A stretch of 64,000 nucleotides of DNA from Mycoplasma haemocanis str. Illinois (GTDB lineage: Bacteria; Bacillota_I; Bacilli_A; Mycoplasmatales; Mycoplasmoidaceae): the NCBI RefSeq assembly GCF_000238995.1, contig NC_016638.1, forward strand, positions 558,001 to 622,000, read 5' to 3'. Below are positions 9,756-20,847 of this stretch, piece by piece (position 1 is the stretch's first letter; every line of letters begins with the position of its first letter). The notes below the pieces were generated by a model. It searched no databases. It was not told the origin of the DNA and worked only from the letters and a program-made list of their open reading frames with translations. Both the position numbers and the translations under genes were made by a program.

Positions 9756-10436
9756 GTGTCTCTTTATAAGTCATTAGCTTTAGTTGGGGGAACAGCGACA
9801 GCAGTTGGTGGAGGAGTTTTAATATCAAAAAGCCCACTATTCCAAAACTCCCAATCTCAACAAAGGGAGACATTCAAGCATAGGTATTCCAAGGCCACTT
9901 TGGGAGAAAACGACCCATTATGAGAAACTAAATTTTCAAATTTTTCTGGAAATGTACAACCCACACATGAAAAGCTAAAGGAAGCTAAAACCAAACATAC
10001 TTCTAATCCCAATGAAGCTAAATCCTTACATAAAAGAGGATGCAAGGAAATATATGACTCAGAATGAGAAGGATCCCGTTTTCTAAATGACTTTAAATCC
10101 TACTGCTCTAAGACAATGGGAGATGCGATGAAAGATATTGGGACGTGAATCGATCAGGAAAGCTCAGCAGACGGAAAATGAAATACTAAATTAACTAGTT
10201 TAAGCAGTCACGATGAAAAGCAAAATGGGATTTTAGAAGGAGCTCTTAAGAACCTGAAAACTAGCTTAACTCCCTCTTCTGGTTCTAATTGGGATGCAGA
10301 TAAGAGAACTTCCTTGAATAACTGATGTAAAGAAGTCAAAGCATCAATATTCGCAGGAGAAGAAGATATGCCATTTAAACACGCAAAGCTATACTGCATA
10401 GATCCGAAATCAGCATCTTCTACCCCCTCTAAATAA
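9756..10436 (+). CDS. Family H two-module surface-type protein, GTG start
   Basis: 226 aa. No ATG fits; GTG 9756 gives the usual start (SLYKSLALVGGTATAVGGGVLI). H motifs: TFKHRYSKATL, RGCKEIYDSEWEGSRFLNDFKSYCSK, NNWCKEVKASIFAGEEDMPFKHAKLYC. A C-terminal tail rich in Ser/Pro/Lys follows the last Cys. TAA 10434-10436 overlaps the next ATG by one base. Confidence 0.9.
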
Positions 10437-11107
10437 TGGGTAAATTATTACTTCCTTTGGCTGGAATTGGTGGAATAAGTGCTGCAGCTGTTGGGGGATA
10501 TATAGTTTTCGGAAGAGACAATAAAGCCATATCTACTATGAAAGAAGCAACATTTAAAAGTAAATACTCCCAAGCTATCCTTCCCAATGAAAGTAATTTA
10601 TGAGCATCAAAACTGGAAGCTCTTAAAGGTGATGGAAATCCTATACATAAAAAATTAGAGGAAGCAAAGAAGAAGGCTCAAACCGAAACAGGAGGAACTT
10701 CACAACCACAGGCAAAGCAATTGCTAATGGATGGTTGTAAAGCAATATATGACTCTCAATTAAAGGATTCTCCTTACGAGAAGGATTTCAAATCTTACTG
10801 CTCCAAGACAATAAAAGATGGAATAACAGGAACTTTACTTGCGGGAGGACATACAGGAAGTGGCACAAAATGAGATCAAGGATTAACTAATTTAAAAGAC
10901 AAAAGCAACGAAAAACTGGATTCTGCACTTAGAGACTTAAAGGGTAAATTAACTAGTGGTTCTAGAACCACTTTTGACGATTCCCAAAGGCAGTCCCTGA
11001 AGAATTGATGTGAAGCATCCCAAAAGGAAATATTCATGGGAGAAACAGATTCCCGATTCATAAATTCAAAGTTGTATTGTGTAGAGTCTGCTACAGTTTC
11101 ATCTTAG
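10436..11107 (+). CDS. Family H two-module surface-type protein
   Basis: 223 aa from ATG 10436 (TAATG overlap). Hydrophobic PLAGIGGISAAAVGGYIVF. TFKSKYSQAIL, GCKAIYDSQLKDSPYEKDFKSYCSK, KNWCEASQKEIFMGETDSRFINSKLYC. Relative to its neighbour it has a longer linker between modules (TGTLLAGGHTGSGTKW), a site where the H genes differ in length. Confidence 0.92.
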
Positions 11108-11124
11108 ATAGCTCGATAAATTAG

Positions 11125-11769
11125 ATGAATAAATTACTATTTTCCGCTTTGGGTCTAGGGGGAATTAGTGCGGCATCAGCTGTAGGATATATTCTTATTC
11201 GTGAAAAGGACAAACCTATCTCTAAACAAGAAGAGACTTTCAAAACCAAATATGCAAAAGCCATACTTAAAGATTCCGATAACTTATGGGATTCTAAATT
11301 TGGAAATCTAAAGTCGGGAGATCAGCCAAGCCATCCGACATTAGCACAAGCCAAAACCCAATCTTCCTCTAATCAAGAAACAGCTAAATCTCTTCATAAA
11401 CAGGGTTGTCAAGAAATATACAATTCCAAAATAGAAGGAACTACCTACTTAAACGACTTTCAAACATACTGTGCCAAAAACTTTAAAGACGCCACAGCTT
11501 CTTCCAAACAGTGAATTTCTGACGAACATAGTCAAAAAGAAAAGTGAGATCCCAAATTAACTTCTTTGAATACTAGAGAAACGAATCAAAAAGGGAAATT
11601 AGATGTTGGTTTAAGTACTCTAAAAGAAACTCTATCTAAAGTTTCTAACAGCACTTGAGAAGATAGTCATAGGCAAAGTTTGAAACAGTGATGTGATGAA
11701 TCCCAGAAATCAATATTTAACGGGGAAGAAGATGAGAAGTTTATTCAAGCAGGCCTTTATTGCACCTAG
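11125..11769 (+). CDS. Family H two-module surface-type protein
   Basis: 214 aa. MNKLLFSALGLGGISAASAVGYILI, TFKTKYAKAIL, LWDSKFGNLKSG, GCQEIYNSKIEGTTYLNDFQTYCAK, KQWCDESQKSIFNGEEDEKFIQAGLYCT. Ends one residue after the last Cys, as is common here. A 48-base gap without visible hairpin separates it from the next gene. Confidence 0.92.
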
Positions 11770-11817
11770 TCTTATATATTTCACCAGTAACTATATTTAT
11801 TAAAGCTACAAAATCTC

Positions 11818-12426
11818 ATGAGTAAACTGGCCGGTATATCTTTAATAGGAGTTGGTGCGACGGGAGCTGTAGGATTGGGAGCCTATCTCATTAAAAGTAA
11901 ATCTTCTCCCTCCTTTTCCCAAAAAATAGATACTAATAAGAGGGTAATTCTAGACGCCAAAGGTGATTTTCACAACACTGTATGAACTCAAATAGTTGAA
12001 GAATATAAGCAGAAAGGAAATATCGCAGGAATTCCAAAGGATTCAAAAGTTCAGGAGAATTTAAAAAAATATTGCTTAGAAAATAAAGATGCCACTTTCA
12101 GTAGTACCGAAAAGTTTGAACAGTATTTAAATTACTGTACCAGAGAAAATCTTATGACCAAACTTCCTACAACCCAAAGGGCTTGAAATACTTCCAAAGA
12201 GGAGTCTAAATGAGCTACTGCAGAAACAAGCTACAAGGCTCTTACCGATAGTAGTGATGACAAGGGTTTACTAATTCCTAAAGATAATGGCAATATTGAA
12301 AAAGGACAAATAACCAAACAAGATATCATGAAACACTGTGAATCAATATCATCCAAACCTTTTATAAACACAACAGATGCGGATTACAAACGTGGAGAAA
12401 AATGATGTCTTATAACCAATGGCTAA
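11818..12426 (+). CDS. Divergent family C-like two-module surface-type protein
   Basis: 202 aa. After the hydrophobic GVGATGAVGLGAYLI comes NKRVILDAKGDFHNTVWTQIVEEYK, matching the C signature (KGR-LLD ... HDSVW-ELV-EYK), then NYCTRENLMTKL in place of WCSRNTL, HCESISSKPF, YKRGEKWCL. It lies on the + strand, unlike the four typical C genes. The following gene starts 8 bases before this stop. Confidence 0.88.
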
Positions 12427-13054
12427 CCCATTTTTATTAAAGTCTGGAGTAGTAGCTTTGTCAGCTGGAGGTATTAGTGTAGTTGGTTGACAAATTAATA
12501 ATTACTTAAATAGAGGGGATAAAACATATTCATACCTATTGAAGCAAAGAAGAGAGAAAAGCTCTTCTACGGATGATTGAAAGAAGATCAAGGACTTTTA
12601 TTCTTCTTCTGAAACATCAGAATTAATCCCAAATATCCCTAAAGAAAACGTAAAGGAAGAGGATATTAAGGGGTGATGCAGTAAAGAGCTAGAAAAGCCT
12701 CTTAAGGAACAAACTAAAGATAATTTAAAGTTAATAGAAACTTGATGCTCCAAACCTAGAACTCTCAAAGAACAAATAGCAACTTTAAATAAAACAATTC
12801 TGGATGTAAATACTGGAGACAGCAACAATCCACACAAGAGCAAATGAGATTCCAATAAAGAGGCTTATAAAAAGGAAGGAAATAAGTTCAAGATTAAGAA
12901 AAAGGAGAATTCCAATAATACCTGGGTTGATTTTGAAGCTAACTCCGTAACTGTTGAAATGATGAAAGAGTGATGCAAAGATCAATCAGATAAACAATAC
13001 AAACATCCTGAAGATTCAACCTTCAATACTTTTCAGAATTGATGTTCTCAATAA
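12419..13054 (+). CDS. Two-module Cys surface-type protein, F-like, no close paralogue here
   Basis: 211 aa from ATG 12419, inside the end of the previous gene. SGVVALSAGGISVVGWQI is hydrophobic and carries a Trp as in family F. GWCSKELEKPL, IETWCSKPRTLKEQI, KEWCKDQSDKQY, QNWCSQ: all four module cysteines follow Trp, each written TGA-TGC or TGA-TGT. Placement between C-like and E-like genes supports an F relationship, but sequence identity looks low. Confidence 0.88.
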
Positions 13055-13057
13055 ATC

Positions 13058-13753
13058 ATGAGTAAAGCAATGTTGATTGGATTGGGAGCTGCAGGAACGG
13101 GAATTGGCGGTATATGTGTGTATCAGTGAAGTGGATCTGATGAAAGCACCAAAGAAATAACAATTTCAATATCAGACCTATTCAAATCGTCCCAGAATAA
13201 AGTCCTATTAACCAAAACTTCAGACGCTGGAGATTGAAATAAGGCGTGAATTAAATATAGAGATGCCAATAAAGATAGAGAGGAAGATGAATGGAATATT
13301 GTCGGTTTTTCCGGGAAGAAAACAGAAGACAGTGCATTTCAAGAGTTCAAGAATGCATGTGAAAGTAAGTACTTAATAAAAGTTAAAGAAGTTGGAGACA
13401 GTAATTATCGAAGAGTTGCAGATTGATGTACCAGGCCCAAAAAAATTTCAGAATTGCTGGAAAGTGAAAATGGAAGGGAATTAATTCCGAGCGATAATGC
13501 AAATGACGACTGAACAGCATCCTGAAAGAAATATAGAGAAGCTCATAAAGAGGGTTCTACCAGCAGTTATAAAAGTTCAGATACTTGATCAATAGGATCG
13601 TGAAATACAGATAAGAATAGCGAAAGTCTATCAACTAACTTTAAGGCTAAATGTTTAGAGAATGCGAAGAAAGACGTAGTTACGGGGAAAGAAGATAAGC
13701 TCTATGGGGAGGTAAAAGATTGATGTACTAGAACCAAGAAGATATCGGGATAG
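13058..13753 (+). CDS. Divergent family E two-module surface-type protein
   Basis: 231 aa. Hydrophobic IGLGAAGTGIGGICVYQW; then E marks GDWNKAWIKYRDANK, DWCTRPKKISELL, WTASWKKYREAHKEG, DWCTRTKKISG. Thus 11818-13753 holds C-like, F-like and E genes all on +, an analogue of the block at 5244-7284 in which the C gene is inverted. Confidence 0.9.
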
Positions 13754-13765
13754 ACTTCCTTAATT

Positions 13766-14380
13766 ATGAATTACAAGATATTAGTAATTGCTGCGGGAGG
13801 AACTACAGCCGCAGCAGGTGGAGGAGTATTTTTGACACGTAGTCTTTCTTCAAATAGAAGACCTGACACTCCCAAAGTCACAATAAGATCTAGACTCCAA
13901 GAAGTAGGTTATTCCCTTGATGTGAACGATAGTGAATGAAATGCTATATTTCAAGAACACAACAAGGGCACATATGCAGCAAACACCAAGTTTTCAGCCA
14001 CAGATGTACAATCTTTAAAGACCAAATGTCTTGAGTACTTAAATGAGGAAGATAGTGATTCTAAATATGAACTATCCAAGAAGTGATGTGTAAAGCCCAC
14101 TAAAATATCCGAATTCTTGAAAGCTTTAGGCTTGACTTCCCTTAAAACGGAGGACGGAGATAGCAATACAGACAAAGTTAAATGGGAGAAGTTAGTTGGT
14201 GAATACGGAAAGAATGGAAAAGAGAAGATTCCTGGATTTGAATTAAAGAATCCATCCGGCAACGATACTTGGAAGGAACTAAAGGATAAGTGCAAAGAAA
14301 TGCTAGAATTCCAGCCTTGGAATAGTGGTTATGAGATGGCCATGAAGAGCACTAAAGTGTGATGTTCATCTAATTCCTAA
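13766..14380 (+). CDS. Family A3 two-module surface-type protein
   Basis: 204 aa. MNYKILVIAAGGTTAAAGGGVFL; TIRSRLQEVGYSL, TKCLEYLNEED, KKWCVKPTKISEFLKALGLTSLKTEDGD, DKCKEMLEFQPWNSGYE, VWCSS. The text around the centre and the ELKNPSGNDTWKELKDKC region resembles the - strand genes at 59591 and 60845, so I place it with them as A3. Confidence 0.9.
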
Positions 14381-14382
14381 TA

Positions 14383-15039
14383 ATGAGTAAGCTATTACTT
14401 CCCGCATTGGGCATTGGTGGATTGAGCGCTGTTGGATTCGGAGGATATTCTCTCCTTAAAGGGAGAGATAACCTATCACAAAAAGAGGAAACCTTCAAAT
14501 CTATATATGCAAAGGCTCTTTTAGAAAAAGGGAACAGTTTATGAGATTCCAAATTTAATTCCCTAAAAACGGGTGAAGAGCCTGCTCATCCCATTTTAAA
14601 AAACGCAAAAACTAAAGCTACTGCATCTACCGGAAGTAATGAACAGGAGGCTAAAGAGTTACACCAACAGGGATGCCAAGAAATATACGATTCCAATCTA
14701 AAAAATACTTCCTACTTCAACGACTTTAAGACCTACTGTGCCAAGAATTTAAAAGATGAAATGGGAAGCTCCAAAAAATGGATATCTGAAGGAGAGAGTG
14801 ATACCGGTAAGTGGAATAATAAATTGAAAAGCTTATCAACCCACGATGAAGCGAAGAATCAAATTTTAGATAGCTATCTTGCCTCCCTAAAAGGGACACT
14901 AACGGGGCAAGATAGTTCATGGGGGGATGAAAAAAGAAAGTCTCTTAAAGACTGATGCGATGACTCCCAAAAGGAAATATTTACAGGTAAAGAAGATTCT
15001 AGGTTTGTGCAAGCTGACCTTTACTGTATTGATAAATAG
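14383..15039 (+). CDS. Family H two-module surface-type protein
   Basis: 218 aa. PALGIGGLSAVGFGGYSLL, TFKSIYAKALL, LWDSKFNSLKTGEEPAHPIL, GCQEIYDSNLKNTSYFNDFKTYCAK, KDWCDDSQKEIFTGKEDSRFVQADLYC. Pattern closest to the H gene at 11125 although four unrelated genes lie between them. Ends directly against the next ATG (no spacer). Confidence 0.92.
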
Positions 15040-15681
15040 ATGGGCACTACCTTATTAAAAATCGGGGTTCCCGTTATGGGAATAGCTGGATCCTCAACCA
15101 TTGGATATGGAGTATATTCTCACATATCCAATAACTCTAATAGAGAAAAGACTCTTAGAGATCTTCTAACCAAGACAAATTTAATATCTGATTCACAATC
15201 TAAGAGTTGGGAAGCTATTTTTGAAGATCTAAAGGCAGAAGATACAGAACTTATACATGCTCTAAGTTCAATAAACTCCTCAATATCTAAATCATCAACA
15301 AACGTACAGGCAGCCCCCGTTTTAAACCAATGATGCAATACCGCCCTTAATAAAAAGTCAGGAGTACCGGATCAAGAAAAACTCCTGTCCCAAATTAAAA
15401 AATGATGTGTGATACAGCCTTTAACTGTGTCCGAGAAATTAAAAAATATAGGGCTTAATATGATCTCGGGAAGCTGGAACGATAAGTATGACTCACTAAA
15501 AGACAGTATCTTCTCTGAGATAAAAAGCAAAGTGAATGACTTTACTGAAAAGACCGATAAGACGAAAGGAGGTCAAGCCCTTCAAAAGTGATGTGAAGAA
15601 AAAGTTGGAATGGGAACTCATGAAGAGGGCGCTTCTCAAATATTTAAGAATGTAAAAGATAGATGCACCTCTGCCCAATAG
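15040..15681 (+). CDS. Two-module Cys surface-type protein, unassigned subfamily
   Basis: 213 aa beginning at the base after the previous TAG. Hydrophobic GVPVMGIAGSSTIGYGVY. QWCNTALNKKSGVPDQEKLLSQIKKWCVIQ forms module 1, followed by SEKLKNIGLNMI; QKWCEEKVGMGTHEEGASQIFKNVKDRC forms module 2, with Arg before the last Cys instead of Trp. No second copy in the window. Confidence 0.9.
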
Positions 15682-15682
15682 T

Positions 15683-16321
15683 ATGGGTTTGATGAAGGTG
15701 GGGGCAGGTATTGCCGGAGTAGCTGGATCGACTGGAGTGGGGGTTCTGGGAGCCTACTATTTCGGTGTGTTTTCCACCAACAAAAACGACATTAGATCTA
15801 AATTAATTGAGAGTAATTGGGTAATTCTTGAAGACTCTAACAAAGAACACGAGAGTCACTGAAGTACTGCTTTAAAAAAATATAAAGAGAAGCATTCTGA
15901 CAAGAATCAATTAACCGAATCGCAATTAAAGGGAATATGTAAAGATTTATTAAATTCGGAAGATGATAAGAACTACGAGGAGGCTAGAAAATATTGTGTT
16001 GTTCCTAGAACTATTTCTGAACGGCTGTCAGATCTAAAGTTTCAATTATTGAATACCACTGCGGGAACCAGTAATAATGCGGATCAACAGAAGTGAACTT
16101 CCGTAGTAAATAAATACAAAACTGAAGGGATTGAAACTAAAGAATTGGATGGTTTGAAAACCAGCTCCCTTAATAACGACGGTACTAATTGATCTACTTT
16201 AAAAGACAAGTGTAAAACCGTTTCAGAAAAAGATCATTGATCAGAAAAATACGACTTGTTGGTAGAAGGTTCAAAGACTTGATGTACTTTGCAGGGTTTC
16301 AATAATTTATCTAATGTCTAG
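15683..16321 (+). CDS. Family A2 two-module surface-type protein
   Basis: 212 aa. Start ATG 15683; the second Met (codon 4) is an alternative. Long Gly/Ala/Val segment KVGAGIAGVAGSTGVGVLGAYYF. DIRSKLIESNWVIL, ICKDLLNSEDDKNYEEARKYCVVPRTISERL, DKCKTVSEKDHWSEKYD, TWCTLQGF. Its 3' end overlaps the next gene by 8 bases. Confidence 0.92.
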
Positions 16322-16940
16322 AGTAGCACTACTTTCCGTAGTGGGAGTTGGAGGAGTAGCCGGAACTGCTTTGGGGGCTTATCATTTTAAAATCTTTTCC
16401 TCCTCCGTACCCACCATAGCCGACAGATTACAAAAAGAGAAATATAAACTACTTAAAGATGATGATCCCCATTGAACTAAATCACTAGAAGAATACAAGA
16501 AGAAACACTCGGGAAAGGATTCATATACAGTCCAAGAATTAAAGAATTTATGTAAGGTTTTTTTGAAGAAGAAAGAGGTAGAAGATAATAGCTATAGTGA
16601 GGCTAAAAGATATTGTGTATCTCTTAAAAAAGTATCAGAACGACTTGGTGATTTAGGTTTCACATTGCTTGATATTAACACTACCAATTCTGACAACAAT
16701 CCCAATAAAGACCAGTGAACTTCTTTAGCTAAGAAATACAAAACCGAAGGAGTCTCAGCAAAAGAGTTGGATGGTTTAACCGCCAGCACTGTCGGAGATA
16801 ATGGGGCTCAGTGATCTAAATTGCAAGAGAAGTGTAAGACTGTATTTGAAAAAACACATTGAGATGAGAAATATGAATCTTTAGTTAAGAATGCTGAAGC
16901 TTGATGTACTCTTCAGGGATTTAACGGAATTTCTAAATAG
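16314..16940 (+). CDS. Family A2 two-module surface-type protein
   Basis: 208 aa from ATG 16314, eight bases inside the previous gene. SVVGVGGVAGTALGAYHF, TIADRLQKEKYKLL, LCKVFLKKKE, RYCVSLKKVSERLGDLGF (Ser-Leu replace Val-Pro after the Cys), EKCKTVFEKTHWDEKYE, AWCTLQGF. The C-terminal half resembles the preceding gene strongly; the N-terminal half less so. Confidence 0.92.
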
Positions 16941-16942
16941 AA

Positions 16943-17551
16943 ATGTCCAAGCTATTAGCATTATCCGCTACTGGAGCGGGAACTATAGGCATTGGAGGTT
17001 TTGGTGCCTATAGTTTTAAAACATCTTCTAACAACATAAGATACATCAAAGATAGACTGGAAGAATCTCAATACACCCTACTTAGCCTGAACGAGAACAA
17101 ACACAAGTCCTACTGAAATAAATCTCTGCAAGAATATAAAAAGAAGCATCCTTTTGATTCTCCCCTTCATGTGGAGGATCTAAAAGCCATCTGTAAACAA
17201 GCTTTCCTAGGAGAATACCAAGATGATGATAGCTATGCCAAAGCCAGAAGGTATTGCGTGGTTCCTCGAAAGATCTCCGAGAGAATAAAAGACCTAGGTC
17301 TTAATCTTCTAGATATGAAGGGAAAATTAGATGAAAGAGAGTGACAATGACTTTCTTTTGAATACAGCTACATTGGAGAAGGAAATAGGAAGCTAGGAAC
17401 ATTAGATAAGAATTCCACCAAAGACTATAGAAACAATTGGACTCTCCTAAGAAATGAATGTCAAAAGGAACTAATGAAAGATCATTGAACTCCAAATTAT
17501 TATTTCATATTAAAGAGCGTACAAAGGTGATGTGTAGCTCTCCCAAATTAA
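16943..17551 (+). CDS. Family A2 two-module surface-type protein, divergent second half
   Basis: 202 aa. SATGAGTIGIGGFGAYSF, YIKDRLEESQYTLL, ICKQAFLGEYQDDDSYAKARRYCVVPRKISERIKDLGLNLL, then a less conserved module 2 (LRNECQKELMKDHWTPNYYF, RWCVALPN). The usual CTEEG ending is absent. TAA 17549-17551 abuts the next ATG. Confidence 0.92.
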
Positions 17552-18175
17552 ATGTCTAAATTAGTAGTTTCATCTTTGGTTGGGATTGGAGGAGCTGCAG
17601 GAATTGGGGGAGGAATTTATTGAATGTATGGAAATTCAAAAGCTCCCAGTAAAACAGAAATCAAAACTATTCAATCTAGATTGGAGAAAGCTGGATTTGA
17701 CATTCTTGACACTAATGGAAGTTCTCATTGAAGTGATCTAAAAACTCAATATAACAACGCCAAGCAAACGGCCTACAAGATATTTGGTACTGGAAATAGG
17801 GATATAACGGAAGATGAGTTGAAGTCTCTTTGCAAAGACGCTTTAAAAAAGGGAGAAGATGATTCCTCTTATGAGAAAGCTAAAAGGTGATGTGTAGTTC
17901 CAGTTTCTATAGCCGCACATATAAGTAAATTAGGATTTACACCTATTTCGACTGAAAAGTCAGGAAATACACAGCAGGAAAAGTGGACAGAACTGGCTTC
18001 TAAATACGGAACAGGTGAAAATAAAATAAAAGATGTAAATACTCTATCTGGAAGCAACACATGAGAAACGCTTAGAGATAAGTGTAAGGAAATTGGGGAT
18101 AAGAAGAACTATGACGATGATTTTGATTCCCATTTACTATCCTCTCAAAGTTGATGCTCTACTAAGAATCAATAG
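17552..18175 (+). CDS. Family A1 two-module surface-type protein
   Basis: 207 aa. SLVGIGGAAGIGGGIYWMYG; TIQSRLEKAGFDIL, HWSDLKTQYNNAKQ, LCKDALKKGEDDSSYEKAKRWCVVPVSIAAHI, DKCKEIGDKKNYDDDFD, SWCSTKNQ. Good agreement with the A1 gene at 1509 along its whole length. First of a second A1/A2 alternation (17552-20844). Confidence 0.92.
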
Positions 18176-18180
18176 GGGTT

Positions 18181-18813
18181 ATGTCTAAAGTTACTGTAGC
18201 AACTATAGCGGGTTTAGGTAGTGTAGGTATTGGGGGAGGTATCTATCTTGCGAGTGGAAAGAGCAATTTCAAAACGGTAAAAGAGACCATCCAATCCAGG
18301 CTATTGAAAGATAAGTACACACCTTTAAATTCTGATGAATCTAATCATTCATCTTACTGAGCAACATCTTTAGAGAAATACAATGCAGCTAGGAGTGGAC
18401 AAACGGCCTACACCCAAGATCAATTAAAAGGGATGTGTAAAGATATTTTTAATAAGGAAGAGAATAGTGATGATTACAACGTTGCAAGGAAATATTGCGT
18501 AATTCCCCAAAAGATCTCTGAAAGGCTTTCTGCACTTTCATTTAAAGCTATTGATACTACTGGATCAGATTCAGGTACTACCGAGAAATGAAAAAAACTA
18601 TCTAAGGAATACAAAAGCACGGATTCCGCGGACAAACAATTAGATAATTTAGCTAGCTCTGGAGTTAATGAACAAGACGGTACAGCTCTTAAAGGCAAAT
18701 GCAAAGATGTTCTTGCTAAAGAACACTGAGATCAAAACTACGATTCTCTTCTAGAGAGATCCAAGATTTGGTGTACAGAAGAAGGCCTTTCAAAGCTACC
18801 TAACAGAGGTTAA
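18181..18813 (+). CDS. Family A2 two-module surface-type protein
   Basis: 210 aa. TIAGLGSVGIGGGIYLASG; TIQSRLLKDKYTPL, MCKDIFNKEENSDDYNVARKYCVIPQKISERL, GKCKDVLAKEHWDQNYD, IWCTEEGLSKLPNRG. The N-terminal TIQSRL is an A1 feature while the rest is A2, another hint of exchange between neighbours. Confidence 0.92.
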
Positions 18814-18833
18814 ATAAAATACACTCGGTTATT

Positions 18834-19478
18834 TTGTCAAAATTAACATATGTTTCTGTAGCTGGAGTTTTAGGAGTAAGCGGTTTTGCAATACACCATC
18901 TCTATTCAAAAGAATCAACGCAAGAAATACAGACCAAAGCCGAAACTACTATTGAAGTCAAAAATATAAGGACGAAATTAACTTCTCAAGGATTTACAAC
19001 ACTTACCGATGCTTCAGAAAACAGTCACCATTGAACTGAAATAAAAACTGCGTATGACAAGATCAAATCACAACCAAATAAGTCTCTTAAAACAACCAGT
19101 ACAGAAGTAACTGTAAAAGATCTTCAAGAGCTTTGTAAAGATGGTTTGGATAAAGAACGTGATGATCTATATGAAAAGTTAAGAAGTTGGTGCGTAGTTC
19201 CTACAACAATCTCTAGTCATTTAAAAAATCTAAAGCTAACTCCACTATCTACAGAGGGTGAGTCTGATAAGGGTGATTGGGAAGCACTATATACAAAATA
19301 TATTAGTCAAGGATCTCAAGTAGGAGTTCCTGAGTTAAGCTCTACCGATATTACAGATTGAAGTAAACTGCAGCAAAAGTGTAAAGATATTTCTAGCAAA
19401 AAGAATTACGAGGATGGTTTTGACTTTTATCTGCATTTCTCTATCGGGTGATGTGTTAAGAAGAATGATCAATCTTAG
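18834..19478 (+). CDS. Family A1 two-module surface-type protein, TTG start
   Basis: 214 aa. The first codons TTG-TCA-AAA-TTA match ATG-TCT-AAA of its paralogues, so TTG 18834 is taken as start; no upstream in-frame ATG exists. GVLGVSGFAIHHLY is a shorter hydrophobic segment than usual. NIRTKLTSQGFTTL, LCKDGLDKERDD, SWCVVPTTISSHL, QKCKDISSKKNYEDGFD, GWCVKKND. Confidence 0.88.
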
Positions 19479-19530
19479 CTAGAAATACGCATTCTGGGTT
19501 TGTAGAATCCATACTAAAAATATCCTTTCT

Positions 19531-19570
19531 AGGAGGGGAAATCGGTATGAAGCGTTTTCAAAATGTCTAA
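19531..19570 (+). promoter_or_regulatory. Strong Shine-Dalgarno with 7-codon leader ORF overlapping a gene start
   Basis: AGGAGGGG (19531-19538) sits 8 bases before ATG 19547, ideal spacing. That ATG opens only MKRFQNV and stops at TAA 19568-19570, five bases past the ATG (19563) of the A2 gene. Such clear Shine-Dalgarno sequences are rare in this window. The layout suggests translational coupling or attenuation, but no experiment is visible here. Confidence 0.45.
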
Positions 19571-20189
19571 AGCTTTTGTTGCTTCGTTAGCTGGAATTGG
19601 AACTGCTGCTACTGGAGGAGGTGCCTATCTTTTAAGTCAACATTTCTCTATTTTCGAAGAAAAGAATACCGTTTTACTTAAGCTTAAAAACGATCGATAT
19701 ACCCCTTTAACTAGTGATACAAGCCATCAGACCCATTGAAATTCCTCTTTAGAAAAATACAAATCTTCTCACAACGATAAAAGTTCCTACACCGAAAAAG
19801 AATTAAAGGGTCTTTGTGCAAATCTTTTTGAGAAAAAAGATAGCGAGGAAGGAGCCTATAATGAAGCTAGAAAATACTGTGTAGTTCCCAACACCATCTC
19901 CCAAAGGCTAACAACTTTAGGTTACCAATCATTAAAAACTGGAGATTCTGAGGATACAGATAAATGAAAGAAGTTATCTTCCGAGTACAAGAAAAAGGGT
20001 GCGAATTTTAAGAAACTGAATGACTTAGAGCATAGCTCCATAAATGATGAAGGAAGTACAGGAAAAATTCTTAGAGAAAAGTGCAGAGATGTACTTGCTA
20101 AAGATCATTGGACCGAAAGCTATGATGCTCTATTAGATAGCACTTTAGATTGATGTACAGAAGAAGGAGTTAGCAAGTTAGGGAGTTAA
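19563..20189 (+). CDS. Family A2 two-module surface-type protein
   Basis: 208 aa. SLAGIGTAATGGGAYLL; LKLKNDRYTPL, LCANLFEKKDSEEGAYNEARKYCVVPNTISQRL, EKCRDVLAKDHWTESYD, DWCTEEGVSKLGS. Its ATG lies in another frame of the 7-codon leader at 19547. An 84-base gap precedes the gene, so it may have its own promoter. Confidence 0.92.
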
Positions 20190-20235
20190 CTGAACTTCCA
20201 TTAGTAATGGAGTTTGGTAAAGATATTTTTTAAGC

Positions 20236-20844
20236 ATGTCTAAATTTCTTATTCCCACCATAGCTGGATTAGGTGTCGCAGGAGTAGGGGGAGGAATTTA
20301 CCTAGCCCACAAAAATTTTGAAAATCCCGTCTCAGAAAAAAAGACTGTTAGAACTAAATTACAGAAAGCCAAATTTAAGATACCATCTAAAGAAGATAAT
20401 CAACATTGAACTTCAATAAAAACCGCATATAACAATGTCAGAACTCACGCAGATAAAGTATTTTCTACAAGTTCATCGGAAGTAGGGGAGGAGGATTTAA
20501 AAAGGCTATGTGAGGAAGCTTTGGAGAAAGATGAAAATGATACTTCCTATGACAAGGCCAAAAGGTGATGCGTTGTTACAACCACCATTTCTAGTTATCT
20601 AAAAGAATGGGGAATGAATGCACTACCAACTTCCGATTCTAACAATGAGAAACAAAGTGAATGAACTAAATTATCAGGAGAATATGCATCCTCTAATAGT
20701 AAGATAGCGGGGGTAGACTCTCTAAGTTCAGAAGCCTGAAAAAACTTACGTTCTGAATGCAAGAAACTTGGAGATAAAAAGAATTATGACGATGATTTTG
20801 ATACCTCCTTTGAATCATCAAAGATTTGATGTATAGATAAATAA
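20236..20844 (+). CDS. Family A1 two-module surface-type protein
   Basis: 202 aa. TIAGLGVAGVGGGIYLA, TVRTKLQKAKFKI, LCEEALEKDENDTSYDKAKRWCVVTTTISSYLKEWGM (Thr replaces the Pro of WCVVP), SECKKLGDKKNYDDDFD, IWCIDK. Closest in feel to the A1 gene at 1509 (both have KAKFKI and a Trp in the second-module start). Confidence 0.92.
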
Positions 20845-20847
20845 TCC

